From Streptococcus ruminantium (GTDB taxonomy: Bacteria > Bacillota > Bacilli > Lactobacillales > Streptococcaceae): DNA of 64,000 bases. Under the pieces are notes generated by a model. The model was not told the origin of the DNA and searched no databases. It saw only the letters and a list, made by a program, of their open reading frames with translations. Location of the stretch: NCBI RefSeq assembly GCF_003609975.1, contig NZ_AP018400.1:446501-510500 (forward strand), given 5' to 3'. Of this stretch, positions 9,096-19,680 are shown piece after piece. Numbering within the stretch: the first letter of the stretch is position 1; each line of letters starts with the position of its first letter. Made by a program: the position numbers and the translations under genes.

Positions 9096-11318
9096 TTATT
9101 TGGTTTTTGTTTGAGCCTTGATTTGGATAGTTCCCTTGCTCGTCATGACTGCTCGCAGGTTCTTTTCACTTGGATTTTCCAGATAAAAATCAGTAATAGC
9201 GTCCTCAATTTGATCTTGGATAGTTCGGCGAAGCGGACGAGCTCCCATTTTTGGGTCGTAGCCCAAGTCAACCAATTTTTCCTTGACCTTATCTGTGATA
9301 TGTAGGTTGATACCGTTGTGAGAAAGCCGCTGGTTGACATCCTCCAACATGAGGCTGACGATTTCTAGTAGATTTTCCTTGCTGAGCGGTTGGAATTCGA
9401 TAATCCCATCAAAACGATTCATGAACTCTGGGGTAAAGAAGTTGCTGAGTTGACCGAGGACAGATTGTGTCCGTCCTTCTATGCTGGCACCAAAACCAAC
9501 GCTGGCTTCAACCTTACCTGTTCCCGCATTGGACGTCATGATGATGATGGTGTCTTTAAAGCTGACTGTCCGTCCTTGTCCGTCTGTCAAGCGTCCATCA
9601 TCCAAGACTTGGAGGAACATGTGTAAGACATCCGGATGGGCCTTTTCTATCTCATCTAAGAGGATGAGTGAATAAGGATTGCGGCGAACTTTTTCTGTTA
9701 GTTGTCCTGCTTCTTCATAACCGACATAGCCTGGGGGTGCCCCGACTAACTTGGCAATAGCGTGTTTTTCCATGTATTCGGACATATCAAAGCGAATCAT
9801 ACTGTCCGCCGATCCAAAGAGTTCAATGGCGAGTTGTTTGGACAATTCTGTTTTTCCGACGCCAGTCGGACCAACAAAGAGGAAGGAGCCGATTGGGCGA
9901 TTTGGTGCTCCCAGACCGACACGATTACGGCGGATAGCCTTTGCAATCTTATCAACGGCCTCATCTTGACCGATAACATGCGCTTTTAGATCGCTTGCTA
10001 GATTGATGAGCTGTGATTGTTCTTTTTCTTTCAAATCACCAACGGGGATATTGGTCTTTTGCTCGACAATGGCTTCGATTTCTTTTTCGGTAATGAGCGG
10101 TGTATCTTCTTCGCTGATGGTAGCCTTTTGCATTTCCTTATACTTTGCAATCTGATCGCGGAAATAAGCTGCTTTTTCATAATCTTCGTCACGTGTGGCT
10201 TGAGCCTTACGATTCTCAGCGTCAAGCAAGCGCTGATCAATTTCCCTTGGGTCAACAAAGTTGAGGGTCAGGTTCATTTTGGAGCCGGCTTCGTCCAGTA
10301 GGTCAATGGCCTTGTCTGGTAGAAAGCGGTCTTGAATATAGCGATTGGAAAGAACAGCTGCAGCTTCAATGGCCGTATCTGAATACTTAACGTGGTGATA
10401 ATCTTGGTATTTGCTTTGAATACCCTTGAGAATGGTGATTGTTTCTTCAACGCTAGGTTCTTCTACTTTTACTGGTTGCATGCGTCGTTCAAGAGCAGCA
10501 TCCTTCTCAATGATGCGGTATTCGTTGAGGGTGGTTGCCCCTACTAATTGCATTTCCCCACGAGCCAAAGCTGGCTTGAGAATGTTTCCTGCATCCATAT
10601 TACCATCACCGGCAGAACCAGCTCCGACGATTTCATGGATCTCATCAATAAAGAGGATGATTTCCCGGCGGTTGCGGATTTCTTCCATCAGTTTTTGCAT
10701 CCGTTCTTCAAATTGCCCGCGAATGCCTGTCCCTTGGACCAAACTTACCACATCGAGTCGGATAACCTCTTTTCCTCGCAGTTTTTGTGGAACATCACCG
10801 TCAACGATTTTTTGAGCTAGACCTTCAACAACCGCAGTCTTACCCACACCTGGCTCTCCGATGAGGACGGGATTGTTTTTGGTCCTGCGGTTGAGAATCT
10901 CAATGACCCGTGTAATTTCTTGATCGCGACCAATTACTGGGTCAATGTCGCCTCGGCGAGCAATATCGGTCACATTGATTCCAAATTCTTCCAAGAGACC
11001 ATTGGGCTGTTGTGGAGGAGGCGTCTGCCCACCACGACCATTGTGACTTCCGCCAGACTGAGTTGGAGGGGTCTGTTCACGTTTTTTGCCAGCAGGTGTA
11101 TTACCTGGATAGCCTCCCAGATGATTGAAGAACTCGCTAAATGGATCCATATTATTAGGATTTACCATGTCACCTAAGCCGCGTAGGATAGCATTATTTG
11201 GATCTGTTTTCATGATTTGATAACAATTGTGACAGAGGTCAACCTGTTGCTGTTTACCGTTTAGATTGGTATAGAGATGGATCGTTGCGTCGTTGATATT
11301 ACAATTTTTGCAGAGCAT
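9096..11318 (-). CDS. clpE: ATP-dependent Clp protease ATPase subunit ClpE
   Basis: HSP100 unfoldase of 740 aa that feeds substrates to ClpP and helps remove misfolded proteins. The N-terminal zinc finger that marks ClpE has C3-x2-C6 and C29-x2-C32. A Gly/Pro/Gln-rich linker follows, then AAA module 1 with GEPGVGKT, a UVR-type segment ([12 protein letters not shown]) and AAA module 2 with GPTGVGKT and FLFVGPT. The promoter region carries a CtsR operator, so the gene is predicted to be derepressed by heat or protein stress. Its own terminator lies just after the stop, so it is probably monocistronic. Confidence 0.97.
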   Translation of the reverse strand: MLCKNCNINDATIHLYTNLNGKQQQVDLCHNCYQIMKTDPNNAILRGLGDMVNPNNMDPFSEFFNHLGGYPGNTPAGKKREQTPPTQSGGSHNGRGGQTPPPQQPNGLLEEFGINVTDIARRGDIDPVIGRDQEITRVIEILNRRTKNNPVLIGEPGVGKTAVVEGLAQKIVDGDVPQKLRGKEVIRLDVVSLVQGTGIRGQFEERMQKLMEEIRNRREIILFIDEIHEIVGAGSAGDGNMDAGNILKPALARGEMQLVGATTLNEYRIIEKDAALERRMQPVKVEEPSVEETITILKGIQSKYQDYHHVKYSDTAIEAAAVLSNRYIQDRFLPDKAIDLLDEAGSKMNLTLNFVDPREIDQRLLDAENRKAQATRDEDYEKAAYFRDQIAKYKEMQKATISEEDTPLITEKEIEAIVEQKTNIPVGDLKEKEQSQLINLASDLKAHVIGQDEAVDKIAKAIRRNRVGLGAPNRPIGSFLFVGPTGVGKTELSKQLAIELFGSADSMIRFDMSEYMEKHAIAKLVGAPPGYVGYEEAGQLTEKVRRNPYSLILLDEIEKAHPDVLHMFLQVLDDGRLTDGQGRTVSFKDTIIIMTSNAGTGKVEASVGFGASIEGRTQSVLGQLSNFFTPEFMNRFDGIIEFQPLSKENLLEIVSLMLEDVNQRLSHNGINLHITDKVKEKLVDLGYDPKMGARPLRRTIQDQIEDAITDFYLENPSEKNLRAVMTSKGTIQIKAQTKTK

Positions 11319-11361
11319 GTTTCTACCTCTTTCTGTGAAAAAGTATGACCTATTCCTGAAT

Positions 11362-11415
11362 AGTCAAAAAAGGTCAGTTCTATTTTTATTATAACAAGAT
11401 TCAGAGAAAAATCAA
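11362..11415 (-). promoter_or_regulatory. clpE promoter with CtsR operator
   Basis: On the minus strand TTGATT (11410-11415) and TATAAT (11388-11393) are 16 nt apart. Just downstream, read on the plus strand, AGTCAAAAAAGGTCAGT (11362-11378) matches the CtsR direct-repeat operator RGTCAAA-NAN-RGTCAAA at 15 of its 17 positions. Binding there would block the start of transcription. Confidence 0.9.
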
Positions 11416-11546
11416 GAAACTGCTACGTTTTGAAAGGTAAGATTTAGCGTGAAAACACGGACGTCAGTAGGAAAAGGGTGAAAAATTAAGACTTTTTTAG
11501 TAAGATGTGGTAAAATATTCCTATAAAAATGATTAGGAGAATGAAT

Positions 11547-11777
11547 ATGGAATCACATTTGGTGAGAATTATCAATCGTCTTGAGGCTATGGCTAATGAC
11601 GGTGGTACCTTGAAACGCAATTTTGAGCGTGAAGGTGTTGTCGTTGCAGAAGTGGCTTATAGCTATGACGAGGAAAATGGTTCAGTCTTTACCTTGCGTG
11701 ATGTTGCTGCTCGTGAAACGTATACGTTTGACAGCATTGACTTAATCGCCATGGAAATCTATGAACTACTATACTAA
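11547..11777 (+). CDS. DUF1797 (YkuJ-like) protein
   Basis: Small cytosolic protein of 76 aa. The N-terminus MESHLVRIINRLEAM and the later VFTLRDV and DLIAMEIYELL segments fit the DUF1797/YkuJ family, whose function is unknown. I choose ATG 11547 because AGGAGA at 11535-11540 lies 6 nt before it; ATG 11541 abuts this site and ATG 11529 precedes it. A terminator follows 14 nt after the stop, so it is monocistronic. Confidence 0.85.
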   Translation: MESHLVRIINRLEAMANDGGTLKRNFEREGVVVAEVAYSYDEENGSVFTLRDVAARETYTFDSIDLIAMEIYELLY

Positions 11778-11790
11778 TAACAAGTGTGAG

Positions 11791-11810
11791 GCACCCAAGG
11801 GTGCTTTTTC
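11791..11810 (+). terminator. Terminator after DUF1797 gene
   Basis: GCACCC-AA-GGGTGC followed by TTTTT. Confidence 0.88.
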
Positions 11811-11843
11811 TTGTGAAAAGATGAGTGATACCAAACAAAACGG

Positions 11844-11871
11844 TTGCATAAATATTCAAAAATGGTATAAT
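11844..11871 (+). promoter_or_regulatory. Promoter of amino-acid ABC operon
   Basis: TTGCAT and TATAAT are separated by 16 nt, 31 nt before the permease start. Confidence 0.75.
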
Positions 11872-11902
11872 AGTCCCTAAATGAAAAAATTGGAGTGAGT
11901 GG

Positions 11903-12592
11903 ATGAATTTTTCTTTTTTGCCCGATTATTGGGCTTATTTTAATTATGGTGCAATAGTTACTCTTATTATTGCAGTTTTTTCGGTTTTTTTGGGCAGTAT
12001 ATTAGGTGTTTTATTGGCTTTTGCACAAAGAAGTAAGTATAGTGTTTTGGTTTGGGCTGCTAATATCTATGTTTGGATTTTCCGTGGAACGCCGATGATT
12101 GTGCAGATTATGATTGCTTTTGCCATGACTCATTTCACAGCACCGACATTTCAACTGGGAATATTGACGGTAGATTTGACTCGCTTGATTCCAGGGATTA
12201 TTGTGATTTCTATGAACTCAGGAGCTTATGTGTCTGAGACCGTACGTGCTGGGATCAATGCGGTTCCTAAAGGTCAATTAGAAGCAGCCTACTCACTGGG
12301 AATTCGTCCTAAACAAGCTATGCGCTACGTTATCATGCCACAGGCAATTAAAAATATTTTACCAGCCCTAGGGAATGAGTTTATAACTATTGTTAAAGAT
12401 AGCTCGCTCTTGTCTACCATCGGTGTGATGGAGTTGTGGAACGGTGCCCAAACAGTACAGTCAACTTCCTACATTCCCCTAACGCCACTGATATTGGCGG
12501 CTAGTTACTATCTCGTCATGACCACCGTTTTGACAATGATGATTCAAGCATTTGAGAAGAAGTTGAGCAAGGGAGGGCAGATACATGGCTAA
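11903..12592 (+). CDS. Polar amino-acid ABC transporter permease
   Basis: Inner-membrane permease of the HisM/GlnP type, 229 aa, with about five hydrophobic segments. The EAA loop that contacts the ATPase is present ([24 protein letters not shown], written here by its core EAAYSLG and MPQAIKN). It lacks a fused binding domain, and no solute-binding protein gene is beside it, so the binding protein must be encoded elsewhere. It overlaps the ATPase gene by 8 nt and precedes folD, an order shared with pneumococcus. Substrate unknown; glutamine, cystine or histidine-type amino acids are typical of the family. Confidence 0.9.
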   Translation: MNFSFLPDYWAYFNYGAIVTLIIAVFSVFLGSILGVLLAFAQRSKYSVLVWAANIYVWIFRGTPMIVQIMIAFAMTHFTAPTFQLGILTVDLTRLIPGIIVISMNSGAYVSETVRAGINAVPKGQLEAAYSLGIRPKQAMRYVIMPQAIKNILPALGNEFITIVKDSSLLSTIGVMELWNGAQTVQSTSYIPLTPLILAASYYLVMTTVLTMMIQAFEKKLSKGGQIHG

Positions 12593-13319
12593 CGCGATTA
12601 TTTCGATTAAGGATTTACACAAATATTATAGTGAAAATGAAGTTTTGAAAGGGATTGATTTGGAGATCCAGCAAGGGCAGGTAGTTGTGATTATTGGCCC
12701 TTCTGGTTCAGGAAAATCAACCTTTCTGCGAACGATGAATTTGTTGGAAGTTCCTACCAAGGGAACGGTGACATTTGAGGGTGTTGATATTACAGACAAG
12801 TCCAATGATATTTTCAAAATGCGAGAAAAGATGGGGATGGTTTTTCAGCAGTTTAATCTGTTTCCCAATATGACCGTTTTAGAAAATATTACTCTTTCGC
12901 CTATTAAAACCAAAGGGCTTGCTAGGGAGGAGGCAGAGAAGAAAGCTTTGGCCTTGCTTGAAAAGGTCGGTTTGCCTGATAAGGCTCATGCCTATCCACA
13001 GAGTTTGTCAGGAGGGCAGCAACAACGGATTGCTATTGCACGTGGTCTAGCCATGGATCCAGATGTCTTGCTTTTTGATGAGCCTACTTCTGCCTTGGAT
13101 CCTGAGATGGTTGGAGAAGTATTGGCAGTTATGCAGGATTTGGCTAGATCAGGTATGACAATGGTAATTGTAACGCACGAAATGGGCTTTGCTCGTGAAG
13201 TGGCAGACCGAGTGATTTTCATGGATGGTGGTGTTATTGTGGAAGACGGCACACCGGCAGAGGTTTTTGAATATGCCAAGGAAGAGCGAACCAAGGACTT
13301 TCTATCCAAGATCCTGTAG
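12585..13319 (+). CDS. Polar amino-acid ABC transporter ATP-binding protein
   Basis: GlnQ-type ATPase of 244 aa that powers the preceding permease. Walker A is GPSGSGKS, the signature LSGGQQQR is intact, Walker B is [12 protein letters not shown], and the H-loop is VTHEMGFA. It begins inside the end of the permease gene, so the two are translationally coupled. A terminator at 13396 ends this two-gene operon. Confidence 0.95.
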   Translation: MANAIISIKDLHKYYSENEVLKGIDLEIQQGQVVVIIGPSGSGKSTFLRTMNLLEVPTKGTVTFEGVDITDKSNDIFKMREKMGMVFQQFNLFPNMTVLENITLSPIKTKGLAREEAEKKALALLEKVGLPDKAHAYPQSLSGGQQQRIAIARGLAMDPDVLLFDEPTSALDPEMVGEVLAVMQDLARSGMTMVIVTHEMGFAREVADRVIFMDGGVIVEDGTPAEVFEYAKEERTKDFLSKIL

Positions 13320-13395
13320 TCTGTTAGGCAGCGATTATCTGGATGGTAAAAAAATTTTCTGCTTGCTTTTGTGCTTGATTGAGTATATGTTACTT

Positions 13396-13422
13396 AAAAC
13401 TCCGACAATGTTCGGAGTTTTT
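13396..13422 (+). terminator. Terminator after amino-acid ABC operon
   Basis: AAACTCCGA pairs with TCGGAGTTT and is followed by further T residues. Confidence 0.85.
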
Positions 13423-13506
13423 GCATTTGGAAGCTTTTGGTTGAAAGTAATGTAGTCAGACAGGCAGAATTAAGGTATAATGGAAAAAACTAGAGGAGAG
13501 TAAAGC

Positions 13507-14355
13507 ATGAAGACGATTGATGGTAAGGCTTTGGCGGTTAAAATGCAGACTGCTTTGGCGGAAAAAACAGCTAGACTGAAGGCAGAACGGAACTTGGTGC
13601 CAGGGCTTGTCGTTATTTTGGTAGGTGAAAATCCAGCCAGTCAGGTTTATGTGCGTAATAAGGAGCGTTCAGCTCTAGCTGCGGGTTTTAAGAGCGAAGT
13701 TGTACGTGTGCCAGAAACCATTTCAGAAGTAGCCTTATTGGACTTAATTGCTAAATATAATCAAGATGAGACGTGGCATGGCATTTTGGTTCAGCTACCT
13801 TTACCGGATCACATTGATGAGGAAAAAGTACTCTTGGCGATTGCTCCCGAGAAAGATGTGGATGGTTTTCATCCGATGAATATGGGGCGTTTGTGGAGTG
13901 GTCATCCTGTAATGGTGCCTTGCACACCAGCAGGGATTATGGAGATGTTCAAAGAATATCAGATTGATTTAGCGGGTAAGTCAGCTCTGGTAATTGGACG
14001 TTCTAATATCGTTGGTAAGCCTATGGCTCAACTGCTGTTGGATGCCAATGCGACAGTAACGCTTGCCCATTCTCGAACAAAAAATTTACCAGAACTAGCT
14101 CGCCAAGCGGATATTCTAGTGGTAGCTATCGGCCGTGGACATTTTGTGACCAAGGACTTTGTTAAGCCAGGAGCAGTCGTGATTGATGTTGGGATGAATC
14201 GGGATGAAAATGGAAAACTAATTGGTGATGTTCAGTACGATGAAGTAGCAGAGGTAGCCAGCTTTATCACACCGGTTCCTGGAGGTGTCGGTCCAATGAC
14301 TATTACCATGTTGTTAGAACAGACTTATGAAGCTTGTCTGAGGGCGCAACCATAG
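13507..14355 (+). CDS. folD: Bifunctional methylene-THF dehydrogenase/cyclohydrolase
   Basis: FolD, 282 aa, interconverts 5,10-methylene-, methenyl- and 10-formyl-tetrahydrofolate with NADP, supplying one-carbon units. The catalytic-lysine region appears as VYVRNKERS, followed by the signature QLPLPDHI and EKDVDGFHP. The nucleotide-binding domain has [11 protein letters not shown] and the C-terminus [18 protein letters not shown] at 13476-13481 and the ribosome-binding site GAGGAGAG precede the start, so it has its own promoter after the ABC-operon terminator. Confidence 0.97.
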   Translation: MKTIDGKALAVKMQTALAEKTARLKAERNLVPGLVVILVGENPASQVYVRNKERSALAAGFKSEVVRVPETISEVALLDLIAKYNQDETWHGILVQLPLPDHIDEEKVLLAIAPEKDVDGFHPMNMGRLWSGHPVMVPCTPAGIMEMFKEYQIDLAGKSALVIGRSNIVGKPMAQLLLDANATVTLAHSRTKNLPELARQADILVVAIGRGHFVTKDFVKPGAVVIDVGMNRDENGKLIGDVQYDEVAEVASFITPVPGGVGPMTITMLLEQTYEACLRAQP

Positions 14356-14574
14356 CTGTTTGTACACAATATTGATAGCTAGAGTCATCACTGCTGTAGA
14401 TGTCTACTTGCTGGGGTGTTGTGGAAGTTATCTTATTTAAGATAAAGGATTTTTATTTTGTTGATTAGAAGTGAGAAAATCAGAGTAGGAGCGTTTAAGG
14501 AGACATCCTATCACCTATACCATAGTTTTTTATCTCACCTTCTTCTCCCCCTTATCATTTCTTGAAAGTCTATG

Positions 14575-14600
14575 CCGACCAGATTAGTGGTCGGTATTTT
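14575..14600 (+). terminator. Terminator, probably for folD
   Basis: CCGACCA-GATTAG-TGGTCGG followed by TATTTTTATT. Confidence 0.85.
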
Positions 14601-14810
14601 TATTATCGTTATTTAGTTTACTGTATTCTTCTAAGGACTGAGAAAACGTTGTTTTATTATACTAGCTTTGACTAGTGTATCCCTTCTCCAGAATGAGACT
14701 CTAGTTTCTTTGCTCCAACCTCCATCAGTTCATTCCACAGTGCTGGGTTTAAAAGTCAATGAGGCTTTAGTAGTTGCAGTTGGAAAGAAGGATTTTATCC
14801 TCTTATGAGA

Positions 14811-14840
14811 TAAAAATTCCCCAGCCATGATGGCTGAGGA
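14811..14840 (-). terminator. Terminator after metallopeptidase gene
   Basis: On the minus strand TCCTCAGCCA pairs with TGGCTGGGGA over a 3-nt loop, followed by ATTTTTA. Confidence 0.85.
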
Positions 14841-14852
14841 GAGGGTGAGAGT

Positions 14853-15761
14853 TTACGGATTTGGCACAGAGAAGGTGTCACCATGTGCTAAGTCACCATA
14901 GGTATAGCCTCGATAAAACCAGCGCTTGCGTTGTTCGGAGGTACCATGGGTGAAGCTATCTGGAACGGTATGGCCGTAAGATTCTTTTTGAAGAGTATCA
15001 TCACCAACAGCGTGGGCAGCATTCATGGCTTCGTCAATGTCTCCTGCGTCTAGTAGCCCTTGGCCATCAACATATTTAGCCCAGGCCCCTGCATAGTAGT
15101 CTGCTTGTAATTCTAGACGGACAGTGAGTGCATTGGCCTCTTTGGTTGATACTGTAGCTCGTTTCTGGTGATAGGCACTAAGGATGTTCAATTCATTTTG
15201 TACATGGTGACCGACTTCATGAGCAATGACATAAGCCATTGCAAAGTCACCAGAAGCCTTATATTTACGTGATAATTCCTGATAGAAGGAAGTGTCAATA
15301 TAGATTTTTCGGTCTGCTCCACAGTAGAACGGTCCAGCTTGAGCAGAACCAAGACCACAACCGGTTCTGGTTTGATTCGTGTAGAAAACGAGTGTTGGTG
15401 CTTTGTAGTTCAATCCATTCTTCTTAAATTCCTGTGTCCAAAAATCTTCCGTAGAGGCAAGAACTTTACTCATAAAGGTGGCATCTTGGTCAGAAAACGT
15501 GGTACCAGTAGTTGATACTTGACTAGATTGATAAGGATTGCTTCCCGTTGATGGAGATAGTAGTCCCCCAAGGTTGGATAGACCGCCAAAGGCTACTAGT
15601 AGGACAAGGACGACTAACTTTCCTCTCCACCCGAGACGAGAAAAGAGTAGACCTAATAACGCATTTCCACCTGAAGAACCAGTCGAGTAAGATTTCCCGG
15701 TACTGGGTTGCTCTCTACGATCTTCGATATTGGAACTTTTTCTCAAATCATCTGTTTTCAT
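14853..15761 (-). CDS. YpfJ-type neutral zinc metallopeptidase
   Basis: Membrane-anchored putative zinc metallopeptidase of 302 aa. A single membrane segment lies at about residues 46-65 (KLVVLVLLVAFGG), after a polar Ser/Gly-rich N-terminus. The extracellular domain carries the zinc motif HEVGHH (within VIAHEVGHHVQ), the family segment CGLGSAQAGPFYC and RLELQADYYAG with the likely third ligand. The substrate is unknown. I start at 15761 because AAGGAG precedes it by 5 nt. It is divergent from xseA and has its own terminator. Confidence 0.88.
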   Translation of the reverse strand: MKTDDLRKSSNIEDRREQPSTGKSYSTGSSGGNALLGLLFSRLGWRGKLVVLVLLVAFGGLSNLGGLLSPSTGSNPYQSSQVSTTGTTFSDQDATFMSKVLASTEDFWTQEFKKNGLNYKAPTLVFYTNQTRTGCGLGSAQAGPFYCGADRKIYIDTSFYQELSRKYKASGDFAMAYVIAHEVGHHVQNELNILSAYHQKRATVSTKEANALTVRLELQADYYAGAWAKYVDGQGLLDAGDIDEAMNAAHAVGDDTLQKESYGHTVPDSFTHGTSEQRKRWFYRGYTYGDLAHGDTFSVPNP

Positions 15762-16043
15762 AAAAATCTCCTTAGAAGTTGTATTTACCAGCAAAATACC
15801 TCAGCTTTTCGCTCACAAGTAAGTTTTTAAAGGATCGCCTCAAAAATGTGACGAGGAATGTGGTATGAAAGCTGTCGAGTTGAGCGCTTTTGCTGTAAAT
15901 ACGGATTCTTGTAATCTTTTAAAACTATTATATAGTAAAACTTCGAAAAAAAACACAGGAAAGCGATCCGAATATATGTGTATCTTCTGTATAATAGTGC
16001 AAAATTTGGTATAATGGTAAGGAAGCAGACGGAAGGAGTAGGC

Positions 16044-17387
16044 ATGGTTGAATATTTATCGGTTAGTCATCTAACGAAGTATTTGAAATTAAAATTTGAC
16101 CGAGATCCCTATTTAGAGAGGGTGTACTTGACAGGGCAAGTATCCAATTTCCGCAAGCGGCCGACCCATCAATACTTTTCGCTCAAGGATGATAAGGCGG
16201 TTATTCAGGCTACTGTGTGGGCTGGAGTTTACAAGGGATTGGGTTTTGACTTAGAAGAAGGAATGAAGGTCAATGTTGTTGGTCGTGTTCAACTCTACGA
16301 GCCGAGCGGATCTTACTCCATTGTGATTGAAAAAGCTGAGCCAGACGGTATCGGTGCCTTAGCAATTAAGTTTGAGCAGCTCAAGCAGTCCTTGACACAG
16401 GAAGGGGTGTTTAAGCAAGAATTTAAGCAAGCTCTGCCTCGATTTACAAAGAAAATTGGAGTTATTACCAGTCCAAGTGGTGCAGTCATTCAAGATATTA
16501 TCACAACGGTCAAACGTCGTTTTCCGGGGGTAGAAATTGTTCTTTATCCGACCAAGGTGCAAGGAGAAGGAGCAGCCCAAGAGGTTGTTGCAAATATCCA
16601 AAGAGCTAATGAACGCGGTGACTTGGATGTACTCATCGTTGGTCGTGGAGGAGGTTCTATTGAGGACCTTTGGGCTTTCAATGAGGAAGTGGTGGTTCGA
16701 GCTATTTTTGAATCCCGCATTCCTATTATCTCTAGTGTGGGGCATGAAACGGATACGACCTTAGCAGACTTTGTGGCAGATAGGCGGGCAGCAACACCGA
16801 CTGCTGCGGCAGAAATGGCTACTCCGATTACAAAGGCAGATTTGTTGGGCTATTTAGGTCAACAGGAAAATCGAGCTTATCAAGCTATGACGAATCGGAT
16901 AAAATTTCGGAGAAGTCAGTTGGAAAAGATTTGTCAATCGGTTATCTTTCGTCAACCAGAGCGACTCTATGATGGCTATTTGCAGAAATTGGATCGTCTA
17001 AGCCATCAACTTCAGATGCGGACGAAGGAAGTATTTCATCAGCAAAAGCAAGCGAGCCTCTTGTTGAACCAACGCTTACGGGGCGTACAACTAAGGCAAA
17101 AAGTAGCGGTTTTTCAGGAGAAAATTCGTCAGCAAGAACGGCTGCTGAAAAGCAATATGGCCAATATTTATGATAATAAAATGTCCAGAGCAGACAAGTT
17201 GATTGAAGCCTTGACCATGCTGGATACCAGTCGGATTATTGCTCGTGGTTATGCCATTGTCATACAAAATGGCTGTGTGTTAGATAGTGTGGAAACAATT
17301 AAAACAGGTGAGAGTGCAATCATCCAAATGAAGGATGGACAGTTGAATGTGGAGGTAAATCATGTCCAAAAAAACGAAGACATTTGA
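16044..17387 (+). CDS. xseA: Exodeoxyribonuclease VII large subunit
   Basis: XseA, 447 aa, the catalytic subunit of exonuclease VII, which degrades single-stranded DNA from both ends. An OB-fold lies at about residues 10-105 ([14 protein letters not shown]), and the catalytic core has [30 protein letters not shown] and [23 protein letters not shown] long coiled coil follows to about 420. GGAAGG precedes the ATG at 16044. Two TATAAT boxes (15990 and 16010) lie upstream. First gene of a tightly packed operon through recN. Confidence 0.96.
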   Translation: MVEYLSVSHLTKYLKLKFDRDPYLERVYLTGQVSNFRKRPTHQYFSLKDDKAVIQATVWAGVYKGLGFDLEEGMKVNVVGRVQLYEPSGSYSIVIEKAEPDGIGALAIKFEQLKQSLTQEGVFKQEFKQALPRFTKKIGVITSPSGAVIQDIITTVKRRFPGVEIVLYPTKVQGEGAAQEVVANIQRANERGDLDVLIVGRGGGSIEDLWAFNEEVVVRAIFESRIPIISSVGHETDTTLADFVADRRAATPTAAAEMATPITKADLLGYLGQQENRAYQAMTNRIKFRRSQLEKICQSVIFRQPERLYDGYLQKLDRLSHQLQMRTKEVFHQQKQASLLLNQRLRGVQLRQKVAVFQEKIRQQERLLKSNMANIYDNKMSRADKLIEALTMLDTSRIIARGYAIVIQNGCVLDSVETIKTGESAIIQMKDGQLNVEVNHVQKNEDI

Positions 17388-17577
17388 AGAAAATTTAGCA
17401 GAACTGGAAGAAATCGTGACCAAATTGGAGCAGGGGGATGTGGCTTTGGAAGAAGCGCTAGCCGAGTTTCAAAAAGGAATGGTTCTATCAAAAGACCTAC
17501 AAAAAACATTGGCCGAAGCAGAAAAAACGTTGGTAAAAGTTATGCAAGCGGATGGCACCGAAACGGAGTTGGCATAA
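17362..17577 (+). CDS. xseB: Exodeoxyribonuclease VII small subunit
   Basis: XseB, 71 aa, binds the coiled coil of XseA. It shows the typical [19 protein letters not shown] and [11 protein letters not shown] pattern, here quoted in part. GGAGG lies upstream within xseA, and the start is 26 nt before the xseA stop, so the two subunits are coupled. Its stop overlaps the ispA start (TAATG). Confidence 0.95.
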   Translation: MSKKTKTFEENLAELEEIVTKLEQGDVALEEALAEFQKGMVLSKDLQKTLAEAEKTLVKVMQADGTETELA

Positions 17578-18446
17578 TGGTTGCAGATAAATTGCACCTT
17601 TTAGAGAAGACTATGGCAGCCTTTTATCAACCTCAATTGGCTGAGCAGCTTAATCAGTCGGTTCTCTATTCGCTTCAAGCGGGAGGAAAGCGGATTCGTC
17701 CTTTGCTTTTGCTGACCATTTTAGAAGCCTTTGGTGTAGAATTGCTACCCGCTCACTATCAGGTGGCAGCCTGTGTGGAGCTGATTCATACAGGTAGTCT
17801 TATCCACGATGATCTTCCTGCTATGGACAATGATGATTATCGGCGTGGCTGTCTGACCAACCATAAAGTCTATGGTGAGGCAATAGCAATCTTAGCTGGT
17901 GATAGTCTGTTTTTAGATGCATTTGGTTTTCTAGCACAGGTAGATTTGCCGGATGTAATCCTTGTCTCCCTTATCAAGGAACTATCCCAGGCTTCAGGAA
18001 CTTTCGGAATGGTTGCAGGGCAGGCCTTGGATATGGCTGGTGAAGGTCAGAGTTTATCGTTGGAACAATTACAGGCAATCCATGCCAATAAAACGGGTAA
18101 ATTGCTGGCTTTTCCATTTGTTGCAGCGGGATTGATTGCAGAAAAAAATGGGCAAGTGTTGCAGCATTTGCGCCAGATAGGTCAATTAGTTGGTTTAGCT
18201 TTTCAGGTGCGGGATGATATTTTGGATGTGACAGCAACTTTTGAGGAGATTGGTAAGACACCTCAGAAAGATTTGTTGGTGGAAAAATCCACCTACCCAG
18301 CCTTACTGGGCTTAGAACCTTCAAAAGTTTTTCTAGAAGAAACTCTGAACCAAGCAGTTAGTGAGCTAGATAAGGTGGCAAATCTGGTTCCATTTTCAAC
18401 CGAAAAAATAAAAGAAATGATAGAAAGTTTACGGATCAATGCCTAA
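17577..18446 (+). CDS. ispA: Polyprenyl (farnesyl) diphosphate synthase
   Basis: Short-chain trans-prenyl transferase of 289 aa that condenses DMAPP/IPP to farnesyl diphosphate (or geranylgeranyl diphosphate), a precursor of undecaprenyl phosphate. The first Asp-rich motif is DDLPAMDNDD, after GGKRIRPLLL; the second is FQVRDDILD near residue 213. It depends on the mevalonate pathway whose upper genes are also in this window. Start and stop overlap the neighbours, which argues for one polycistronic mRNA. Confidence 0.94.
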   Translation: MVADKLHLLEKTMAAFYQPQLAEQLNQSVLYSLQAGGKRIRPLLLLTILEAFGVELLPAHYQVAACVELIHTGSLIHDDLPAMDNDDYRRGCLTNHKVYGEAIAILAGDSLFLDAFGFLAQVDLPDVILVSLIKELSQASGTFGMVAGQALDMAGEGQSLSLEQLQAIHANKTGKLLAFPFVAAGLIAEKNGQVLQHLRQIGQLVGLAFQVRDDILDVTATFEEIGKTPQKDLLVEKSTYPALLGLEPSKVFLEETLNQAVSELDKVANLVPFSTEKIKEMIESLRINA

Positions 18447-19260
18447 GGAAAGAGTAGATGTATTGGCTTTTAAACAAGGACTTTTTGAGACTAGAGAGCA
18501 GGCCAAGCGCGGTGTAATGGCAGGTTTGGTCATTTCTGTTGTAAATGGCGAACGCTATGACAAGCCGGGTGAAAAGATTGATGAAGGAGTTGAACTCAAA
18601 CTAAAAGGAGAAAAACTCAAGTATGTTAGTCGTGGTGGTCTAAAATTGGAAAAAGCCTTGCAGGTATTTAGCATTTCAGTTGAAGGGCAGACAACGATTG
18701 ACATTGGTGCATCAACCGGTGGATTTACAGATGTTATGTTGCAATCTGGTGCTAAGCAGGTCTATGCTGTTGATGTAGGAACCAATCAGCTCGCTTGGAA
18801 ATTGCGTCAAGATGAACGCGTCATCAGCATGGAGCAGTATAATTTTCGGTATGCTGAGCTGAAAGATTTTTCTGCTGGTCAACCTAGTTTTGCTTCAATT
18901 GATGTTAGTTTTATTTCGTTGAGTCTTATTTTACCAACCTTACACGGAATCTTGATGGACGGTGGTCAAGTCGTTGCTTTGGTAAAACCGCAGTTTGAGG
19001 CAGGGCGTGAGCAGATTGGTAAGAATGGAATTGTCAAAGATAAGGCTGTTCACTTGAAAGTTTTGGAATATGTAGCAGTCATAGCAGTTGAAAACGGCTT
19101 TTCAGTCAAAGCGTTCAGCTTTTCGCCAGTCCAAGGTGGACATGGCAATATCGAATTTTTAGCTCATTTAGAAAAATCACCTCAGCCCAGTCAGATTGAA
19201 AAACAAAAACTAATAGATACAGTTTATCAAGCGCATAAGGAATTTAAAAAAGATGAATAA
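18439..19260 (+). CDS. tlyA: TlyA family rRNA 2'-O-methyltransferase
   Basis: TlyA/YqxC family protein of 273 aa. An N-terminal S4 RNA-binding domain (about 3-65; RVDVLAFKQGLFETREQAKR in part) precedes an FtsJ-like SAM-dependent methyltransferase domain with IDIGASTGGFTD and YAVDVGTNQL. The family methylates 16S or 23S rRNA ribose; it is often labelled hemolysin A, a name that does not reflect its activity. It overlaps ispA by 8 nt and argR by 8 nt. Confidence 0.92.
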   Translation: MPKERVDVLAFKQGLFETREQAKRGVMAGLVISVVNGERYDKPGEKIDEGVELKLKGEKLKYVSRGGLKLEKALQVFSISVEGQTTIDIGASTGGFTDVMLQSGAKQVYAVDVGTNQLAWKLRQDERVISMEQYNFRYAELKDFSAGQPSFASIDVSFISLSLILPTLHGILMDGGQVVALVKPQFEAGREQIGKNGIVKDKAVHLKVLEYVAVIAVENGFSVKAFSFSPVQGGHGNIEFLAHLEKSPQPSQIEKQKLIDTVYQAHKEFKKDE

Positions 19261-19678
19261 ACGAGAACGCTTAGAAATAATTAAGGATTTAGTGGTTCGC
19301 TTTCCCATTGATAGACAAGAAGAGATTGTTGAACGCTTGGAGGCAATGGGAGTCACTGCGACACAGGCAACGGTTTCACGTGATATTAAGGAGTTGGGGA
19401 TTATTAAAATTCCATCAGCAGATAAGGGATATATTTACGGTTTGCCAAAGACAGGGCGTGTTAAAGCCAAAACACAGAATGTTTTGGACGTATCGGTGAT
19501 GGACAAGATGATTCATCTCCGTCTGGTTCCAGGGAGTTCGGCAGTTGTAAAGCGTCAGATTTGGGAACAGTTTCAGACGCATATTTTTTCCATCATTGCT
19601 GACGATGATAGTATCTTGCTCATCGTTGCAGAAGAGCAGATTGTTCCGCAGATAGAGCGAACCGTTAGAAGGTGGTAA
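19253..19678 (+). CDS. argR: Arginine repressor ArgR/AhrC
   Basis: ArgR-type regulator of 141 aa. The N-terminal winged helix contains ATQATVSRDIKELGIIKI, and the C-terminal oligomerisation and arginine-binding domain (about 75-141) has VPGSSAVVKRQ and IIADDDSILLI, with the conserved Asp-Asp of the ligand site. The position between tlyA and recN is the conserved Firmicute location. Streptococci usually carry more than one ArgR paralogue, so this may be the AhrC-like member. Confidence 0.93.
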   Translation: MNKRERLEIIKDLVVRFPIDRQEEIVERLEAMGVTATQATVSRDIKELGIIKIPSADKGYIYGLPKTGRVKAKTQNVLDVSVMDKMIHLRLVPGSSAVVKRQIWEQFQTHIFSIIADDDSILLIVAEEQIVPQIERTVRRW

Positions 19679-19680
19679 GC

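Larger units (their letters stand above)
14356..14852. other. Intergenic region, folD to metallopeptidase
   Basis: No supportable gene. It holds a plus-strand terminator about 220 nt after folD and the minus-strand terminator of the metallopeptidase gene near its right end. The rest is non-coding in all frames as far as I can read it. Confidence 0.6.

Noticed and set aside
15967..15974. TCCGAATA upstream of xseA, similar to the competence cin-box TACGAATA
   Set aside because: One key base differs, and the distance to the gene and nearby TATAAT boxes fit an ordinary promoter better.
16359..16745. 128-codon minus-strand frame inside xseA
   Set aside because: Antisense shadow of a conserved coding region.
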